Assembly: GCA_037693485.1 (NCBI GenBank)
Contig: CM075353.1
Location: 60,382,501-60,446,500 of the forward strand
Direction of reading: 5' to 3'
DNA from: Kitagawia praeruptora
Lineage: Eukaryota > Streptophyta > Magnoliopsida > Apiales > Apiaceae
DNA length: 64,000 nt
Positions 40,085 through 50,910 of this stretch are shown one piece after another. Position 1 is the stretch's first letter. The number at the start of each line of letters is the position of its first letter. Position numbers and translations under genes: made by a program. Under the pieces are notes generated by a model. That model was not told the DNA's origin. It saw nothing but the letters and a program-made list of their open reading frames with translations, and searched no databases.

Positions 40085-41864
40085 GAGTCAACAGAAAAAA
40101 GAGAAATGAGAGTCTAGAGAGAGAAGCTCCTCCTTCTCACTAGAAACCCTCTTGTAGCAGCCTTTATTCTTACACAAATTTCCATCAGATCTACATTTCC
40201 AACCTTCACTAATTCATATCTCATCCCTATTCACTCACCCATACACTAAATTTCTTCTCCTTGTTCTTGGTTTTGCGTGGATCGGAAGAAGGTTTCTTTC
40301 TCTGATGGATCTCCGTCGGAGATGGGTAGTTCTAGTACCCGCCTTCTTCACTGTTCCTCCGAGTTGGTTAATGATGTACGGGCTTTGTCGACGATGACCC
40401 GGGAGGGGTTGGTATCGAGTATGAGTCCGAAAAGGGTTTCTTTTTCGGAGAACCTTGTGACGGTGATTCCTTCTGGCAACACTAAAGGAAGTGAGGTAGG
40501 GAAGCGAAATCGGAATAAATATGTTGGTCCAGCTTCTGGAATTGCCTCTAGAACCAGAAGTACGGATAAAGCTATTTGGAGGATAGATGATGGGGTTAAG
40601 CCTCGAATGAACCAAAAAGGTTTGCCACTGGTGAAACCTGAAGGGAGCTCTAATAAGCTTGTGAAGGGTTTGATATCGGAATTGAATCTGAAGAGAGTCT
40701 CCTTTGCGGAGAACTTGGTGTCGGAGATTCCTCCGGGTAGGACTCAACCAAGTGGGTGCGCTGGGACGCCTAAGAACTTGGTTGGTGGAGATATGGGCAA
40801 GAGGAGGAAAATTAGCATCGAGGAAAAGAATGCTCCGGCTGGGATTGCCTCCAGGACTCGTAGCTCTTGCAATACTCAAAGGGAGGAGGGTAATTTCTTC
40901 TATGATGATAGAATGCATGGTAGTTCTATTTGTGTTATGCATAGTATTAAGGGTTCTAATTGTGCCAATGTTACTGGTAGTTCAACTATTGATGTTGACT
41001 CAATGATTCAGGCTAATGTGGTCGATCTTTCGAGTCAATTGATCAGTAGGGAAGAGATGGTAGAGAAGGCGGATGAGGTTCTTCAATCTGGTCTGCGTGC
41101 TGAGGAGGATGGTGGGAGATCAGGGGCCAAGAATGACTATATCTCTGAAATTAGTTCGGCTGAATACCAGGATGGTGTTCGGGAGTTATTGATTGAGACT
41201 CTGTTTCATGTTGAGAAGCTAAAAAACCATATTCGAACGAATGGGTTTTGTGTTCCAAAAGTGGCTGATTTCGTGGAGATCAGTGGGGGTGACCCCTTTC
41301 GAGATTCTTCTGGAAAATTTTATTGTGGGGCAACTAAGGAGCTTGCAATATCGGTCAGCTGCGCTCTGCAACTGCAGGATTTTATTCAAAGCAATGGGCT
41401 GGGTACTCCCATCTCTCCTTTGGAAGGTCAATCAAGCCCGGATCAGGAGGTCATGCTCCATGGGGAGGGCTCAAGGGCCAATGGACTTAGGGGAAGTAAG
41501 TCGGATAGTTCGGCTGAAGGCGCCTGTGCTGAGCCATTAGGAGACCATGCTCTCTTGCCTGGGATTGCTTTAGAAGTCCAACCTGCAACTGTGTTCTCAC
41601 CTGCTGAAAAAGCAAAGGTTCGGCTGAAGAAATCGGAGATTCGTAAGTGGCGTGCTGGGAGGGGAGGCCATTCCCGTGTCCCATGATCTTTGTTCATTTG
41701 TTTCTCCACTAGTCTTGATTTAGCTTGGTTTTAGTCTTTATGTTGTTGTTCTGTTTGAACTAGTTTGGTTTGTAATGCCTAAACGTTGATATCGCGGGGT
41801 ATGCCCCTAGATTTGTTTATGTGGTTCCTTCTTGGTATAAAATTTTAATTAGCAAAAAAAAAAA
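40085..41864 (+). mobile_element. NLE16, full-length element in NLE13
   Basis: The TSD ACATGAGAGTTGGC is at 40071-40084 and 41865-41878. Filler is 21 A-rich bases, then ATGAGAGTC at 40106 with a TCTAGAGAGAGAAG/CTTCTCACTAGA hairpin. The 3' module has ATCGCGGGGTATGCCCC and poly(A) to 41864. Length is 1.78 kb with no nested insertion. Confidence 0.92.
40277..41686 (+). CDS. NLE16 alpha protein, about 469 aa, intact but GTG at start
   Basis: The frame is open from the leader to 41686. The codon at the expected start is GTG (40277), so ATG may have been lost; the next ATG is at 40322. Motifs: RKKVSFSDGS, SPKRVSFSENLVTVIP and LKRVSFAENLVSEIPPG, each pair separated or followed by GIASRTRS (twice, near residues 88 and 195). 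Helical repeats VEKLKNHIRTNGFCVPK and LQDFIQSNGLGTPISP are near residues 300-380. The tail is KSEIRKWRAGRGGHSRVP. With NLE7 this is the best preserved alpha protein. Confidence 0.62.
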   Translation: MDRKKVSFSDGSPSEMGSSSTRLLHCSSELVNDVRALSTMTREGLVSSMSPKRVSFSENLVTVIPSGNTKGSEVGKRNRNKYVGPASGIASRTRSTDKAIWRIDDGVKPRMNQKGLPLVKPEGSSNKLVKGLISELNLKRVSFAENLVSEIPPGRTQPSGCAGTPKNLVGGDMGKRRKISIEEKNAPAGIASRTRSSCNTQREEGNFFYDDRMHGSSICVMHSIKGSNCANVTGSSTIDVDSMIQANVVDLSSQLISREEMVEKADEVLQSGLRAEEDGGRSGAKNDYISEISSAEYQDGVRELLIETLFHVEKLKNHIRTNGFCVPKVADFVEISGGDPFRDSSGKFYCGATKELAISVSCALQLQDFIQSNGLGTPISPLEGQSSPDQEVMLHGEGSRANGLRGSKSDSSAEGACAEPLGDHALLPGIALEVQPATVFSPAEKAKVRLKKSEIRKWRAGRGGHSRVP

Positions 41865-41987
41865 ACATGAGAGTTGGCCTCCAAAAAAGCACCACCGGCT
41901 AACTTTCCATTAGAAGGAGAACCAGCCCCCAGCTGATTAAAAAAGCCCATATGACTGCCATCATACACAACCATCTTTGTTTCATTC

Positions 41988-42412
41988 TTTCTTTAACCCT
42001 TCTAAAAGGCACAGGCGCTTTTGTAAATTTGCCAACTACACAAAATCTGAACTTATCAGCCCCTTTCTATAACACCTCTTGGGGGGGTTCTACCACCTTA
42101 GAACCTTCCGGAGGAGGAACATAATCAAATACTACTCCCTTTGCTGGCCCTGGAGAGGACTTAAGCACCGAAGACCAGGATTTTTTCTCCCCTGTGGGAA
42201 CAGCATCCACCTTACCCCCTTGGGACAACCCCTCCTTGGAATCTTTCACCACCCCTGAAGATTCGCCTTTCGACTGATTGATACTCTTGTTTTTGAGAAT
42301 ACTCTTTAAGGAAGGAGTATTAAGTCCAGCCCCCTCACCCTTCTCTCCTCCTGAGTTCTTTAAACCAGATGCATTTATATCAGCCACCTCACTCTTCCCA
42401 TCTCCCTTATGA
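41988..42412 (-). pseudogene. L0 ORF1 block 2: linker and start of DUF4283
   Basis: The minus frame has ADINASGLKNSG, SLKSILKNKS, KKSWSSVLKSSPGPAKG and VFDYVPPPEGSKVV, then a stop at 42067-42069 followed by DKFRFCVVGKFTKAP and FRRVKE. The last words equal the LA ORF1 start (CCIVGKFTKGTLPFKRVKE). It links block 1 to block 3 of ORF1. The gypsy element was inserted at its right end. Confidence 0.82.
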
Positions 42413-43082
42413 TGATGTGAATTTGAAAGAAACTTCTGTTGATCAACCTATCAATCTGCTACTCAATACAATGGGCTTTGATATGGGCAAGAGACAAGCA
42501 TGGGTCACAAAGCTTACTTGGACAACAAGGAATGATGGAGGGACAACTAAAGCTTTAGCGCTCAGCTCAATAACCAACATGGGCTGATTATTATATAATT
42601 ATTAAGTAGATATTTTGCTTGCAAGTTTTTACCTTTCACTTGAAAGGGTTTTTCTTGTTTTAAGCACTTAGGGTTTTATTTTCCTATTTGGATTCTGTTT
42701 TATCTGTTTTTATCTGTTTCCTATTTGGATTGGGTTTTTAAATGTGTTTCCTGGAAGGATTCAGATATTAGCTAATCTTCAAGCTGGTATTGGATTTCTC
42801 ATGGATTCCTGTTGGGTATAGGTATTTGTCCTATAAATACCCATCTCATGTAATGTTTTAAGACAGATAATGTGATGAATTTGTTTTGAGATAAACTATG
42901 ATTAGTTTTTCTTTTCTCTAAGCTTCAATTACTGGATTGTTTTGAAGGTTAGATTCAAATTGCTTAGTTTCTGGATTGATCTAAGGAATTTGAGATTCAA
43001 GGTTCACGTTTCTGGATTGATCGTGTTCTTTTGAAATATCCTTTTCTTCTTGTTTTCTTAATTCGTGGAGCGATCCACATCA
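42413..43082 (+). repeat. 5' LTR of the gypsy element (670 bp)
   Basis: From TGATGTGAATTTG to GATCCACATCA. It has CCTATAAATACCC at about 42830-42842, a likely TATA box for LTR transcription. The 3' LTR is 53425-53640 plus 60055-60465. Confidence 0.93.
42831..42838 (+). promoter_or_regulatory. TATA box of the 5' LTR
   Basis: CTATAAAT lies about 240 bases from the LTR end, in a position expected for a Pol II start. The same box is in the 3' LTR at 60215-60222. Function inferred from position. Confidence 0.6.
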
Positions 43083-43085
43083 ATT

Positions 43086-43098
43086 TGGTATTAGAGCC
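43086..43098 (+). other. Primer-binding site (initiator Met-tRNA type)
   Basis: TGGTATTAGAGCC starts three bases after the LTR and differs by one base from the usual plant TGGTATCAGAGCC site complementary to the Met-tRNA 3' end. Minus-strand DNA synthesis starts here. Confidence 0.85.
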
Positions 43099-43163
43099 AA
43101 GGTTTCTTCATCAATTTCTTAATTGTTGGGAGATCTAGGTTTTTACAAAAAAAAAAAAAAATA

Positions 43164-43280
43164 CTGTTCATCGGGCACTATTCACGCGCACTGTTCATAG
43201 GCACTGTTCATCGGATACTGTTCACGAGTACTGTTCATCGGCACTGTTCATCGGTATTGTTCACGGGTACTGTTCATCCG
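43164..43280 (+). repeat. Minisatellite in the gypsy leader
   Basis: About nine imperfect units of (C)ACTGTTCATCGG, alternating with CACTGTTCACG variants, sit between the primer site and the gag ATG. The leader would form the RNA packaging/dimer region, so the repeat could influence it; no direct evidence. Confidence 0.85.
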
Positions 43281-44976
43281 GAATTTTTTTTCTTTCCTTG
43301 TGATCTCTTTCATGGCTACGGACGAATTGCTTAAACAACTACTTGAAAAATCTAGGAAAAAAATGAGAGTCGTCTAGAGAGAGAAACGCTCTCCCTTCTC
43401 TCTAGAATCCCTTCTTCTTTTTCTAGCCGCCACAAATCTAACACCTTTTTCCATCAGATCTAACCAAATTTCCTTCATATTCCATCCTCCATCTCTGATC
43501 CCTCACCTATACACCATATTTCTTATACTATATATTTTTATTTATGACTATGTCTCCAGAGGGTGATTTGTTCACTTCTACTAGAGACTTTGGGTTTGTT
43601 TTTCTGCTGGGTGTTGACCCATTAAATTGGTTTGAAGCTCTAGACCTAGGGTCGTGGAACTTCATAGTTACAGTTGGGAAGGTTCTTGGGATCTCTATTC
43701 CAGACCTTATCAAAGCAGTTGGGGTTTTTTACTCACGCTGTGTAATGAAAATTGAAGCTGGTATGTCTACCTTTTATGGGAAGGCCACCTTTTTCGATTT
43801 GTCGAGTTTCTCGAACATCAGTTTAAGGAAGTGGGCTTCGGCTTTAAGTGGTTTCAATATGTTTTATCGGACTGGATGTCTCCTTTGTTCTATCGACAAA
43901 ATGGGGTTTTTCGGTTTGAATTCTCTTGCGACTAATTCACTAGATGGATGGTCTGGAGCTGTTTTATGGGTCTCTGTGTCTGATGAGTACCCATCTTTAG
44001 CTAGCGATGTTTCATTCCACGATGGGTTATTTAAGTCTAGAAAATATATGGTCCTGATGTTCAATTTGTTTGCTGGATCGAAGGGTATTCCTACTCTCAT
44101 TCAAGGTATGCTCCAATTTATTTTGGATGTTCAGAGTGATGAGGTAATCGGAAAGCTGGCTATTCGCGGTAGCTATGCTCGGGTTTCGGGTGTACTGGCT
44201 GTTGGTGTTAACATCACTAATGGAATGGTTCCTTCTTCCACGTTTCTTCCCTTTGTGAGAAGATTGACAAGTCTTTCGGAGTCCACTTCTGTGGTGGGGG
44301 TGTACTCTTTGAGCTCAAAACTCACCATTGCAATGGTGGTTGAAGCTGTTAAGGATTGTACATCTCCCTTATTTGAGAAGAAGGGCTTCCTCAAATGGGC
44401 CTGGGAGTTGATAAGGTTAGAATCGAATAGAGGAGCGATGTCTTGCAGTTCCCCATCCGATTCGCTCATGTTTGTCCAGAGGAGCGGGGTCGCACCTGTT
44501 TTGAGTGTAATGGTGGTCTCTTGTAGTAAGAACGACGGGAATGATTTGTGGTTGGAAATGATTTGTTGTGAGAGTACTCTCACGGTGATGGGATGCTTGA
44601 AGTGGAGGCAATCAAAAATGGTTTCCTGTGTTAGTATTGGTTCTTCCTGCAAATGGGGTTCGATTAAGACCTGCCATCTATTTGAGGTTAGTCCTGAAAG
44701 AAAATTTGGAAAGTATTTGTTTTTTCAACATGGAGAAAGAAACCAGGATGTGGAGATACTCAAAGTTTTCTCATACTGAACACATCCTGGTTTGGAATTG
44801 AGATTAAGACTTGCGGTTTGATTCTAATGTTGCCTGCTAGCCATAGGTTGTACAGGGTTTCGAGTACAGTGATGGGTGATCAGAAATGTAGAACAAGGAG
44901 TATGTTGTGGCCTCGCAACCTGATGAATTGTGGAAGATTAAAAAGGTTTTGCAGAAAAGGAAAAACCTTTCAGGGC

Positions 44977-47203
44977 TTTTTTTTTTGCTAATTAAAATTT
45001 TATACCATAAGGAACAACATAAAACACATCTAGGGGCATACCCCGCGTAAACAACAAACAACAAACGTAATTTGTCCAAACGGGGGCATACCCCGCAGAG
45101 TCAACAAACAGCTAAATCAGAGCCAAACAACATAATTTGGCAATCAACACAACAGTTAGGACATAAAATAAAAGGCTATGCCATGAAATAAGCTATGCAG
45201 GGGCGGCCACCCCCGTTCACCCTGCCACCACTTTTGTGCGTCTTCCATTTGCACCTATACTCCTCCATGTGCTTGACATCATGCTTCCTAGCTATGCTTA
45301 AAAACACCATCCCCAACATCCTGTACCTGCTAGGGGTACTCATCCAGGCCACTCCAAGATCAATCGACATTAGGGTGTCAACTCTTCCAACACTATTGTC
45401 CAAACCATTCAACAGCACATTAAAAGTTCCCATTTCGTAATTTGCCACTACCTCGTGAATAGAAATTCCTATGTTTCGAAGGGCACCCAGACCCACATAC
45501 GCAATGAGCAGCACAAAAGAACATAATGCAGTATACAAACCAACAATAACAACAAGACCCGCAGTTCCACTTGAGCCCATCCTGTCTAAACTTCCATTAA
45601 CAATAAAGTGGTCTCTCCGTAAGCTCCCTTCAAAACCAGAGCTAATACCTTTCCTCAACATCCATACATCATGTAAAGTGCTCACAAACGTAGTCACCCA
45701 GGAACATATCTCATCACCATGACCAACATCACTATAAGCCATCAGACCACAGCTGATTAATAACCAGACAGGTATATCACCATTTAGTTTGATGTTGCCA
45801 CAAACCGACACCACATCTATGAACACACCTTTAGTTCCAAAAGCCAAAATAAATATCGAAAGTAAAACAGTGCGACTAGACCTGACCCGAGGTAACCCCA
45901 GCAGAAAAGTCTTCACACCCAATTCGCCAATCACATCAACTCTCAGGGTTTGTAATGGCCTTAACATGAGTGCTAAGGGTAATCCAAGATAGAACCCAGT
46001 ACTAGCAGCCCGTTCATAACTGCCATCCTTATCCTTGCCATTATTTATATCTTCCAGATCTAGAAGATACCAAATCATAACAGCAAATCTCTTCAAGATC
46101 ATCTTCTGCAAAACAGTTTGCCAATCCTGTTCCATATTACCCGCAGTGCTGATCACCCTATAGGCGTCCAAACCACCAATGTGCAAACCAGAAATGGCAA
46201 TGTTCCAAGCAAACTTAGCGTTAGACACCCTGGTGTCTTCAACTAACCGCCTGTACTGCCCTGTTTCATTCACCAGTGCAAGCACAAAAGCAATGTCATC
46301 GTTCCTATTTGGCCTCGAACAAACTGAATGGCCAAGCATTCCATCATACACCTGAAAATCGTCCACATCTTTAAGCATTCGAGTGCCCAATCGAACCCAA
46401 CATCCATTCAGTGAGTCCATATTCAAGACATGTTCCACATACAACTTAGGTGTAGTACCAAACACCTCCGCATTTAACATAAAATGAGTCAACCAGGCCT
46501 CCAAAATAAAACCTGTTAACCATTTTCCATCAACGAACCCATCACAAAGTCGCTGAGACAAACTATCAAACGGATGGTGGGTATGACCAAAACTCGCTTC
46601 AAGAGTCTGAGATGCCAATCCCATATCCATTGAAGGTACTGCAAACCCAGAGAACAAGATGCAGACCTCTAAACTTAACAAACACAAACTAACCATAGTT
46701 TGTATCACCTGAATGTCTTCTTTGAGACTCACTCGAGTCACAAGAGAGCCCATTACCATCTTTCGCACTGAATCAGCAGCCATCATCATAAGTTTTCCAT
46801 TCTCAAAAGTAACAAGAAACAGACCCTCAAGTCTCTTTTGCAGAAGCTCACTTGAGTCTCCCAGTAGGTCGTTGAAGGCCCTCAGATCCAAAAGAATATC
46901 TCTTTTCACTTTGAAATCGCAATACACAAGCAGCCCGATGAGAGCATTCACAACCGTAGCCTCCTTTTGAGCCATAAGGGTTTCCCCTTCTACATTTGGG
47001 TGAGTAATAACAATATTACCCATAAATCGGGCTGGATGAACATCACACACGTGATCCACTGCCTCCGATTTTTCCATAGGAGTAACTCCTCGCATAAAAT
47101 CAAAAGAGATAATATCATCAGTAGACCCTTTAATAGCCTGCTCATCAGTAGACCCTTTATAAAATAGATCTGAATTTTCACAATCATCAGGGTAATAAAC
47201 CCG
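44977..47203 (-). mobile_element. NLE18, 5'-truncated minus element in NLE17
   Basis: Poly(T) at 44977-44984 and the 3' module follow, with GGGGCATACCCCGC present twice (45034-45047 and 45083-45096). The 5' end is inside the second alpha motif of an NLE2-like protein (GGTAATAAACCC). No TSD is found. Its length of 2.2 kb is mainly one ORF. Confidence 0.75.
45176..47203 (-). CDS. NLE18 beta-type protein, about 675 aa, 5'-truncated
   Basis: The frame is open from the truncation to the end at 45176. The first codons (RVYYPDDCEN) continue the alpha motif VRVYYP of NLE2, so the intact parent was an alpha-N/beta-C protein. The apparent Met (MFIH) belongs to NLE17. NVEGETLMAQKE matches NLE2 and NLE20. 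WQTVLQKMILKRFAVMI matches NLE3. A hydrophobic run VVIVGLYTALCSFVLLIAYV could be a membrane helix. Ends GGRPCIAYFMA as NLE5. No known domain. Confidence 0.5.
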   Translation of the reverse strand, partial: RVYYPDDCENSDLFYKGSTDEQAIKGSTDDIISFDFMRGVTPMEKSEAVDHVCDVHPARFMGNIVITHPNVEGETLMAQKEATVVNALIGLLVYCDFKVKRDILLDLRAFNDLLGDSSELLQKRLEGLFLVTFENGKLMMMAADSVRKMVMGSLVTRVSLKEDIQVIQTMVSLCLLSLEVCILFSGFAVPSMDMGLASQTLEASFGHTHHPFDSLSQRLCDGFVDGKWLTGFILEAWLTHFMLNAEVFGTTPKLYVEHVLNMDSLNGCWVRLGTRMLKDVDDFQVYDGMLGHSVCSRPNRNDDIAFVLALVNETGQYRRLVEDTRVSNAKFAWNIAISGLHIGGLDAYRVISTAGNMEQDWQTVLQKMILKRFAVMIWYLLDLEDINNGKDKDGSYERAASTGFYLGLPLALMLRPLQTLRVDVIGELGVKTFLLGLPRVRSSRTVLLSIFILAFGTKGVFIDVVSVCGNIKLNGDIPVWLLISCGLMAYSDVGHGDEICSWVTTFVSTLHDVWMLRKGISSGFEGSLRRDHFIVNGSLDRMGSSGTAGLVVIVGLYTALCSFVLLIAYVGLGALRNIGISIHEVVANYEMGTFNVLLNGLDNSVGRVDTLMSIDLGVAWMSTPSRYRMLGMVFLSIARKHDVKHMEEYRCKWKTHKSGGRVNGGGRPCIAYFMA

Positions 47204-50200
47204 GTGGATGAACATCCTTTGTCTTGCTTTGGGCAGGGAGCTGGTTCTAGAGATGTTGCATTCACCTCTTGCGGTGAGGATATTAATTCATGTTTGCATA
47301 TGCTGGATTGGTTTGACTTGGTGTTGCATTGTAATGTCTTCACTAATTGTTTGATGCTTATGAAGTCCTATGTCCTTCCGATTAGGAATTCTGTTTGTAC
47401 ACTTGCTGTTAGTTTTAGGAGGGGATTTAATATGCTTCTTTTCGATGTGATTGCTGTTGATTTTAATGTTATGCTTAGTACACTAATTTTGTGTAAGTCT
47501 GGTGTGGCGCCATTCAATCTGGTTACTTTTGGTAACGGATGGTGTGACTTGCTTGCTTGGAATGCTTGGAATGTTTTGGACAGATGGGTATGGATTGTTG
47601 TTTCGAAGGGTAGGCATGTTACCTGCCTGAGAGGAGATGATAGTGGGGGTCATTTTGATCTGCATTTTGCTATCAGGAGGAGGTCTCTCAGTAAGCCTGT
47701 GGGGGTTGGTGAGGATAAGGGGTTTGGTTTTCTCTTCGCCTGGTCTTCTTTGAGGGGCCTTGTGAAATGGTTGATGAGTGTTGGAATCATGGAAAGGACC
47801 ACTGTAGCTGTTGAAGACAGAAGGTGGATGTGTTGGCCTGGTTTGGGCACCACTAGAAATGGATTCCAGCTCATTCACTGCGTTGGAGAGGTGTTCTGTC
47901 CTAACCCTATTCAAAGGGATAGGATTGCAGCGAAGTCTGTGAGTATAATGATGATAACTCGGAGAGCGAGGGGCAATTCAGATTATGGTTTTCAGATTGC
48001 AAGGATAACTTTGTGGTGGGGATATATTGATCTGGACAGTTCCTTTATCTATGTTGGCATGTTCTGTGGTAGTAACCTGGGCTCTGCGTTAAACCATTGT
48101 GGTGATTCGGAAAGGAAGCTGATAGGTGGGTGTAACTACTTTTTACAGATGGATAAATGGAATAGGTGTGTGTCTTATGGACCATTTGACTGGAGGTCTG
48201 TTCTTTGGCCTATGTTGTTTGAATTTATTGAGCTTACAAGTGCTCGTAGGGCTAGTATTAATGGTAATGAGGAGAGTTGTGGTGCTAGTGCACACACTGG
48301 TTTGGAAAATGGTATAGTGAGTGAAGGCTGCAACGGCATTTTCAGGTTGTGTTTGCCTTTGGAGGCTATGTCTCAACTTCATGGAAAATCAATTGGTGGG
48401 GCTTGGGTCTGCTGCATGTACACATATTGGCTGGATAGAGGACAATGTAGTGGGTGCTGCAAGGCCAGATGGGGATTCTTGACCTGCTTTTCTATGATGT
48501 ACTTTTGTGGGGTAGTTTGTTTGGAGACCCGACTGGGTTATTTGGTTCTAATTCCTGGCATAATATGTAGTAAATGTTAAGCTAGGTTGTTCCTAGTTTT
48601 AGATTTCTGTTGACTAGTTTTTAACTAGTTCAGTTGTTTTTATTGTAATGGTTAGATGATGATTTCGCGGGGTATGCCCCTAGATTTGTAACCGTTGTTC
48701 CTTTTGTTATAAATTTTATTTAGCAAAAAAAAAAAACTACTTGAAAAAATTAATGAGATGGATATAAGAACGGAAAAGCTAGCCGATTCAACGGAGTCTA
48801 GATTCGAAGCGTTTGGTAAACTTTGCTTGATGTGAAAAACAACAAGACGGATGGAGTAAAACATGTTGATGATGATGGTTTGGATGATTCTGCCTTCATC
48901 TAAGGAGAAAAGCTCTAAAATTGATGATCGTGGGATTAAGCTTGATGATTTCACAGGATTGGGGAACCCCGAAGATTTTCTTGAATGGGTTAGACAAGTG
49001 GAGAAGATTTCTGATTACAAGGGGTTTGATGATACGAAACGATTCAGAATTGCTACTATCAGGCTTACAAAAAACGCAGGTTTGTGGTTTGAAAATCTAA
49101 AAGCAAGAAGAGCTAGATCTGGAAAAGAGAAGATTGTGTCATGGGCAGCTTTAAAGAAGAAACTTCGTGCAAAGTATGTTCTGGATGATTATGAGCATGT
49201 ACAATACTTGAAGCTCACCTCACTTTCTCAGGATACAATGAGTGTTTCAGAGTACGTTGCTGAATTTGATAGATTGTGCTTAATTTGTGACTTGGCGGAG
49301 AAAGAAACAATGAAAATTGGAAGGTTTGTTCGTGGATTAAATCGACCTATTGCTAAAAAGGTGGAATTAAGTACATATAGCTCATTTAATGATGTTTGCA
49401 AGCTAGCTATGAAAATTGAATCTCATCAAGAAGAGGAGAAACCAAAGTCTACTTTTAAGGGGTTTGGATCAGGTGCTTCAAAGGGGTTTAAACAGTTTCA
49501 GTCTAACTTTTCAGAAGGATCTTCACAAGCTTCTCTTAAAAATCCATCTACTAGTTTCACTTCAAGACAAGAGACTTCTTCAATGGATGATAAAAAGGTA
49601 GAGAAACAAAAAGTGTTTGTCTCAAAAGAAGACTTTGATAGTCGACGAAAGTGTTTTAAGTGTCAAGGCAAAGGACATATTGCAAGCGAATGTCCTTCTC
49701 GAAGAACTCTTACTATGAAGCAATACTTGGAATGGGATGAAGAGGAACAATACATGCAATTCCTCCCGAAAGATACTCAAGAGATTATAGTCAAGGATGA
49801 TGAAGAAGAGATTGCTTATGCAGAGAGTGGTGCTAAATTGCTTATTGTTAGGAGGATTTTACACACGGAGACTACCCCAAATTCTGATCAAAGAGAAAAC
49901 TTATTTCACACAAGGTGCAAAGTTGGGGATAGGACATGCAATATGATTATTGATAGTGGATCATGCACGAACGTTGCATCCATTGACATGGTAAACAAAC
50001 TGAATCTTCCGACTCGTGATCATGAGAAACCACATAAGTTAAATTGGCTTGATGACTCAAAGGGTTTGAATGTGAAAAAGCAAGCCTTGGTGAATTTTTC
50101 GATTGGAAGCTACAAGGATGAGTTATGGTGTGATGTAATTCCTATGAGTGCATGTCATCTTTTACTTGGGAGGCCATGGCAGTTTGATAGGAAGGTGGTG

Positions 50201-50910
50201 CATGAAGGAGACACTAATGTTTATTCGGTACAAGTGGGTAGTAAACGTATTAAACTTCAACCTTTGTCTCCTAATGAGTATTATGCACATATGCATGAAT
50301 CAAAGCAGAAACCTAGCTTATTTTTGTCGGGTAAAGAATTTGAGAAGGAGGTGGCAGAAAATGGGGGTATGGCGTATGCTTTGTTTGTGAAGAAAATAAC
50401 TCCAAATCAAGGTGAATCAGATCCACTGCTTCATGATTTGCTCGCTGAATTTAGTGATGTTTTTCCGGATGAATTACCAATAGGTTTGCCTCCGTTGAGG
50501 GGAATTGAGCATGCAATTGATCTTATTCCTGGTGCTACATTACCAAATAAACCTGCTTATAGATGTGATCCAGAGGCTTCTAAAGAGCTTCAACGACAAA
50601 TTTAAGGTTTGATTGAAAAGGGTCATGTACGAGAGAGTATGAGTCCTTGTGCGGTTCCCGCTTTATTAGTTCCAAAAAAGGATGGAACGTGGAGAATGTG
50701 TGTTGATTCTAGGGCCGTGAACAACATTACCGTCAAATATCGTTTTCCTATGCCAAGATTAGAAGATATGCTTGATGAGTTACATGGTGTGACAATTTTT
50801 TCTAAAATCGATCTTCGAAGTGGATATCATCAAATGCGGATTCGTGAAGGTGATGAATGGAAAATAGCTTTCAAAACAAAACAAGGCTTGTATGAATGGA
50901 TGGTGATGCC

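Larger units (their letters stand above)
39955..41985 (-). pseudogene. NLE13 beta-type C-terminal fragment
   Basis: Codons on both sides of NLE16 give MVVYDGSHMGFFNQLGAGSP, KLAGGAFLEANSHVEGC and CHYMVYLLLLITMGFV followed by RHVPSLNFRLFKAPE. The last words equal those of NLE3 (HVPSLKFSLLKAPE), so NLE13 is a truncated relative. Only about 110 codons remain, so no function can be proposed. Confidence 0.55.
36731..41987 (-). mobile_element. NLE13, 5'-truncated minus element in L0 ORF1
   Basis: The TSD TTTCTTTAACCCTT is at 36717-36730 and 41988-42001. Its own DNA is only about 0.4 kb: 36731-36757, 39820-40084 and 41879-41987. NLE14 is inserted in its 3' tail, and NLE16 in its coding part. The GGGGTATGCCCC box at 39847-39860 is slightly changed (CGGGGTATGCCCC preceded by TCA instead of TCG). 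Confidence 0.85.
43544..48580 (+). pseudogene. NLE17 beta-type ORF, split by NLE18
   Basis: ATG 43544 (after the leader box) starts MTMSPEGDLFTSTRDFGFVF and a 411-codon frame to 44779. Another frame is open from 44782 to the NLE18 junction (44976), so there is one frameshift. After NLE18 the frame 47204-48580 contains DVAFTSCGEDI, similar to NLE3 (DVAFISCGEVF), and GGAWVCC, also in NLE3. No known domain. Total about 930 codons, so it is the largest beta protein of the window, but broken. Confidence 0.5.
43351..48734 (+). mobile_element. NLE17, full-length element in gypsy gag
   Basis: The TSD AACTACTTGAAAAA is at 43337-43350 and 48735-48748. ATGAGAGTC at 43363 is followed by a perfect-looking 5' hairpin (TCTAGAGAGA/TCTCTCTAGA). 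The 3' module has the hairpin ACTAGTT/AACTAGT (48613-48629). NLE18 lies inside at 44977-47203. Since the gypsy LTRs are nearly identical, NLE17 is recent. Confidence 0.92.
43312..50605 (+). pseudogene. Gypsy gag and protease, split by NLE17
   Basis: ATG 43312 opens MATDELLKQLLEK, then NLE17 is inserted (TSD AACTACTTGAAAAA). It continues at 48749, has two stops and a frameshift before 48863, and is open to 50605. Gag (RFRIATIRLTKNAGLWFENL; SVSEYVAEFDRLC) is followed by a knuckle CFKCQGKGHIASEC and the aspartic protease with IIDSGSCTNV (active DSG) and LLLGRPWQFDRKV. The RT begins before the TAA at 50603-50605. Family: Ty3/gypsy, not intact. Confidence 0.9.

Noticed and set aside
40235..40942. 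Antisense frame of 235 codons in NLE16
   Set aside because: Opposite the alpha ORF and not conserved in NLE8 or NLE23.
44173..44652. Antisense frame of 159 codons in NLE17
   Set aside because: Shadow frame; no block recurs in another element.
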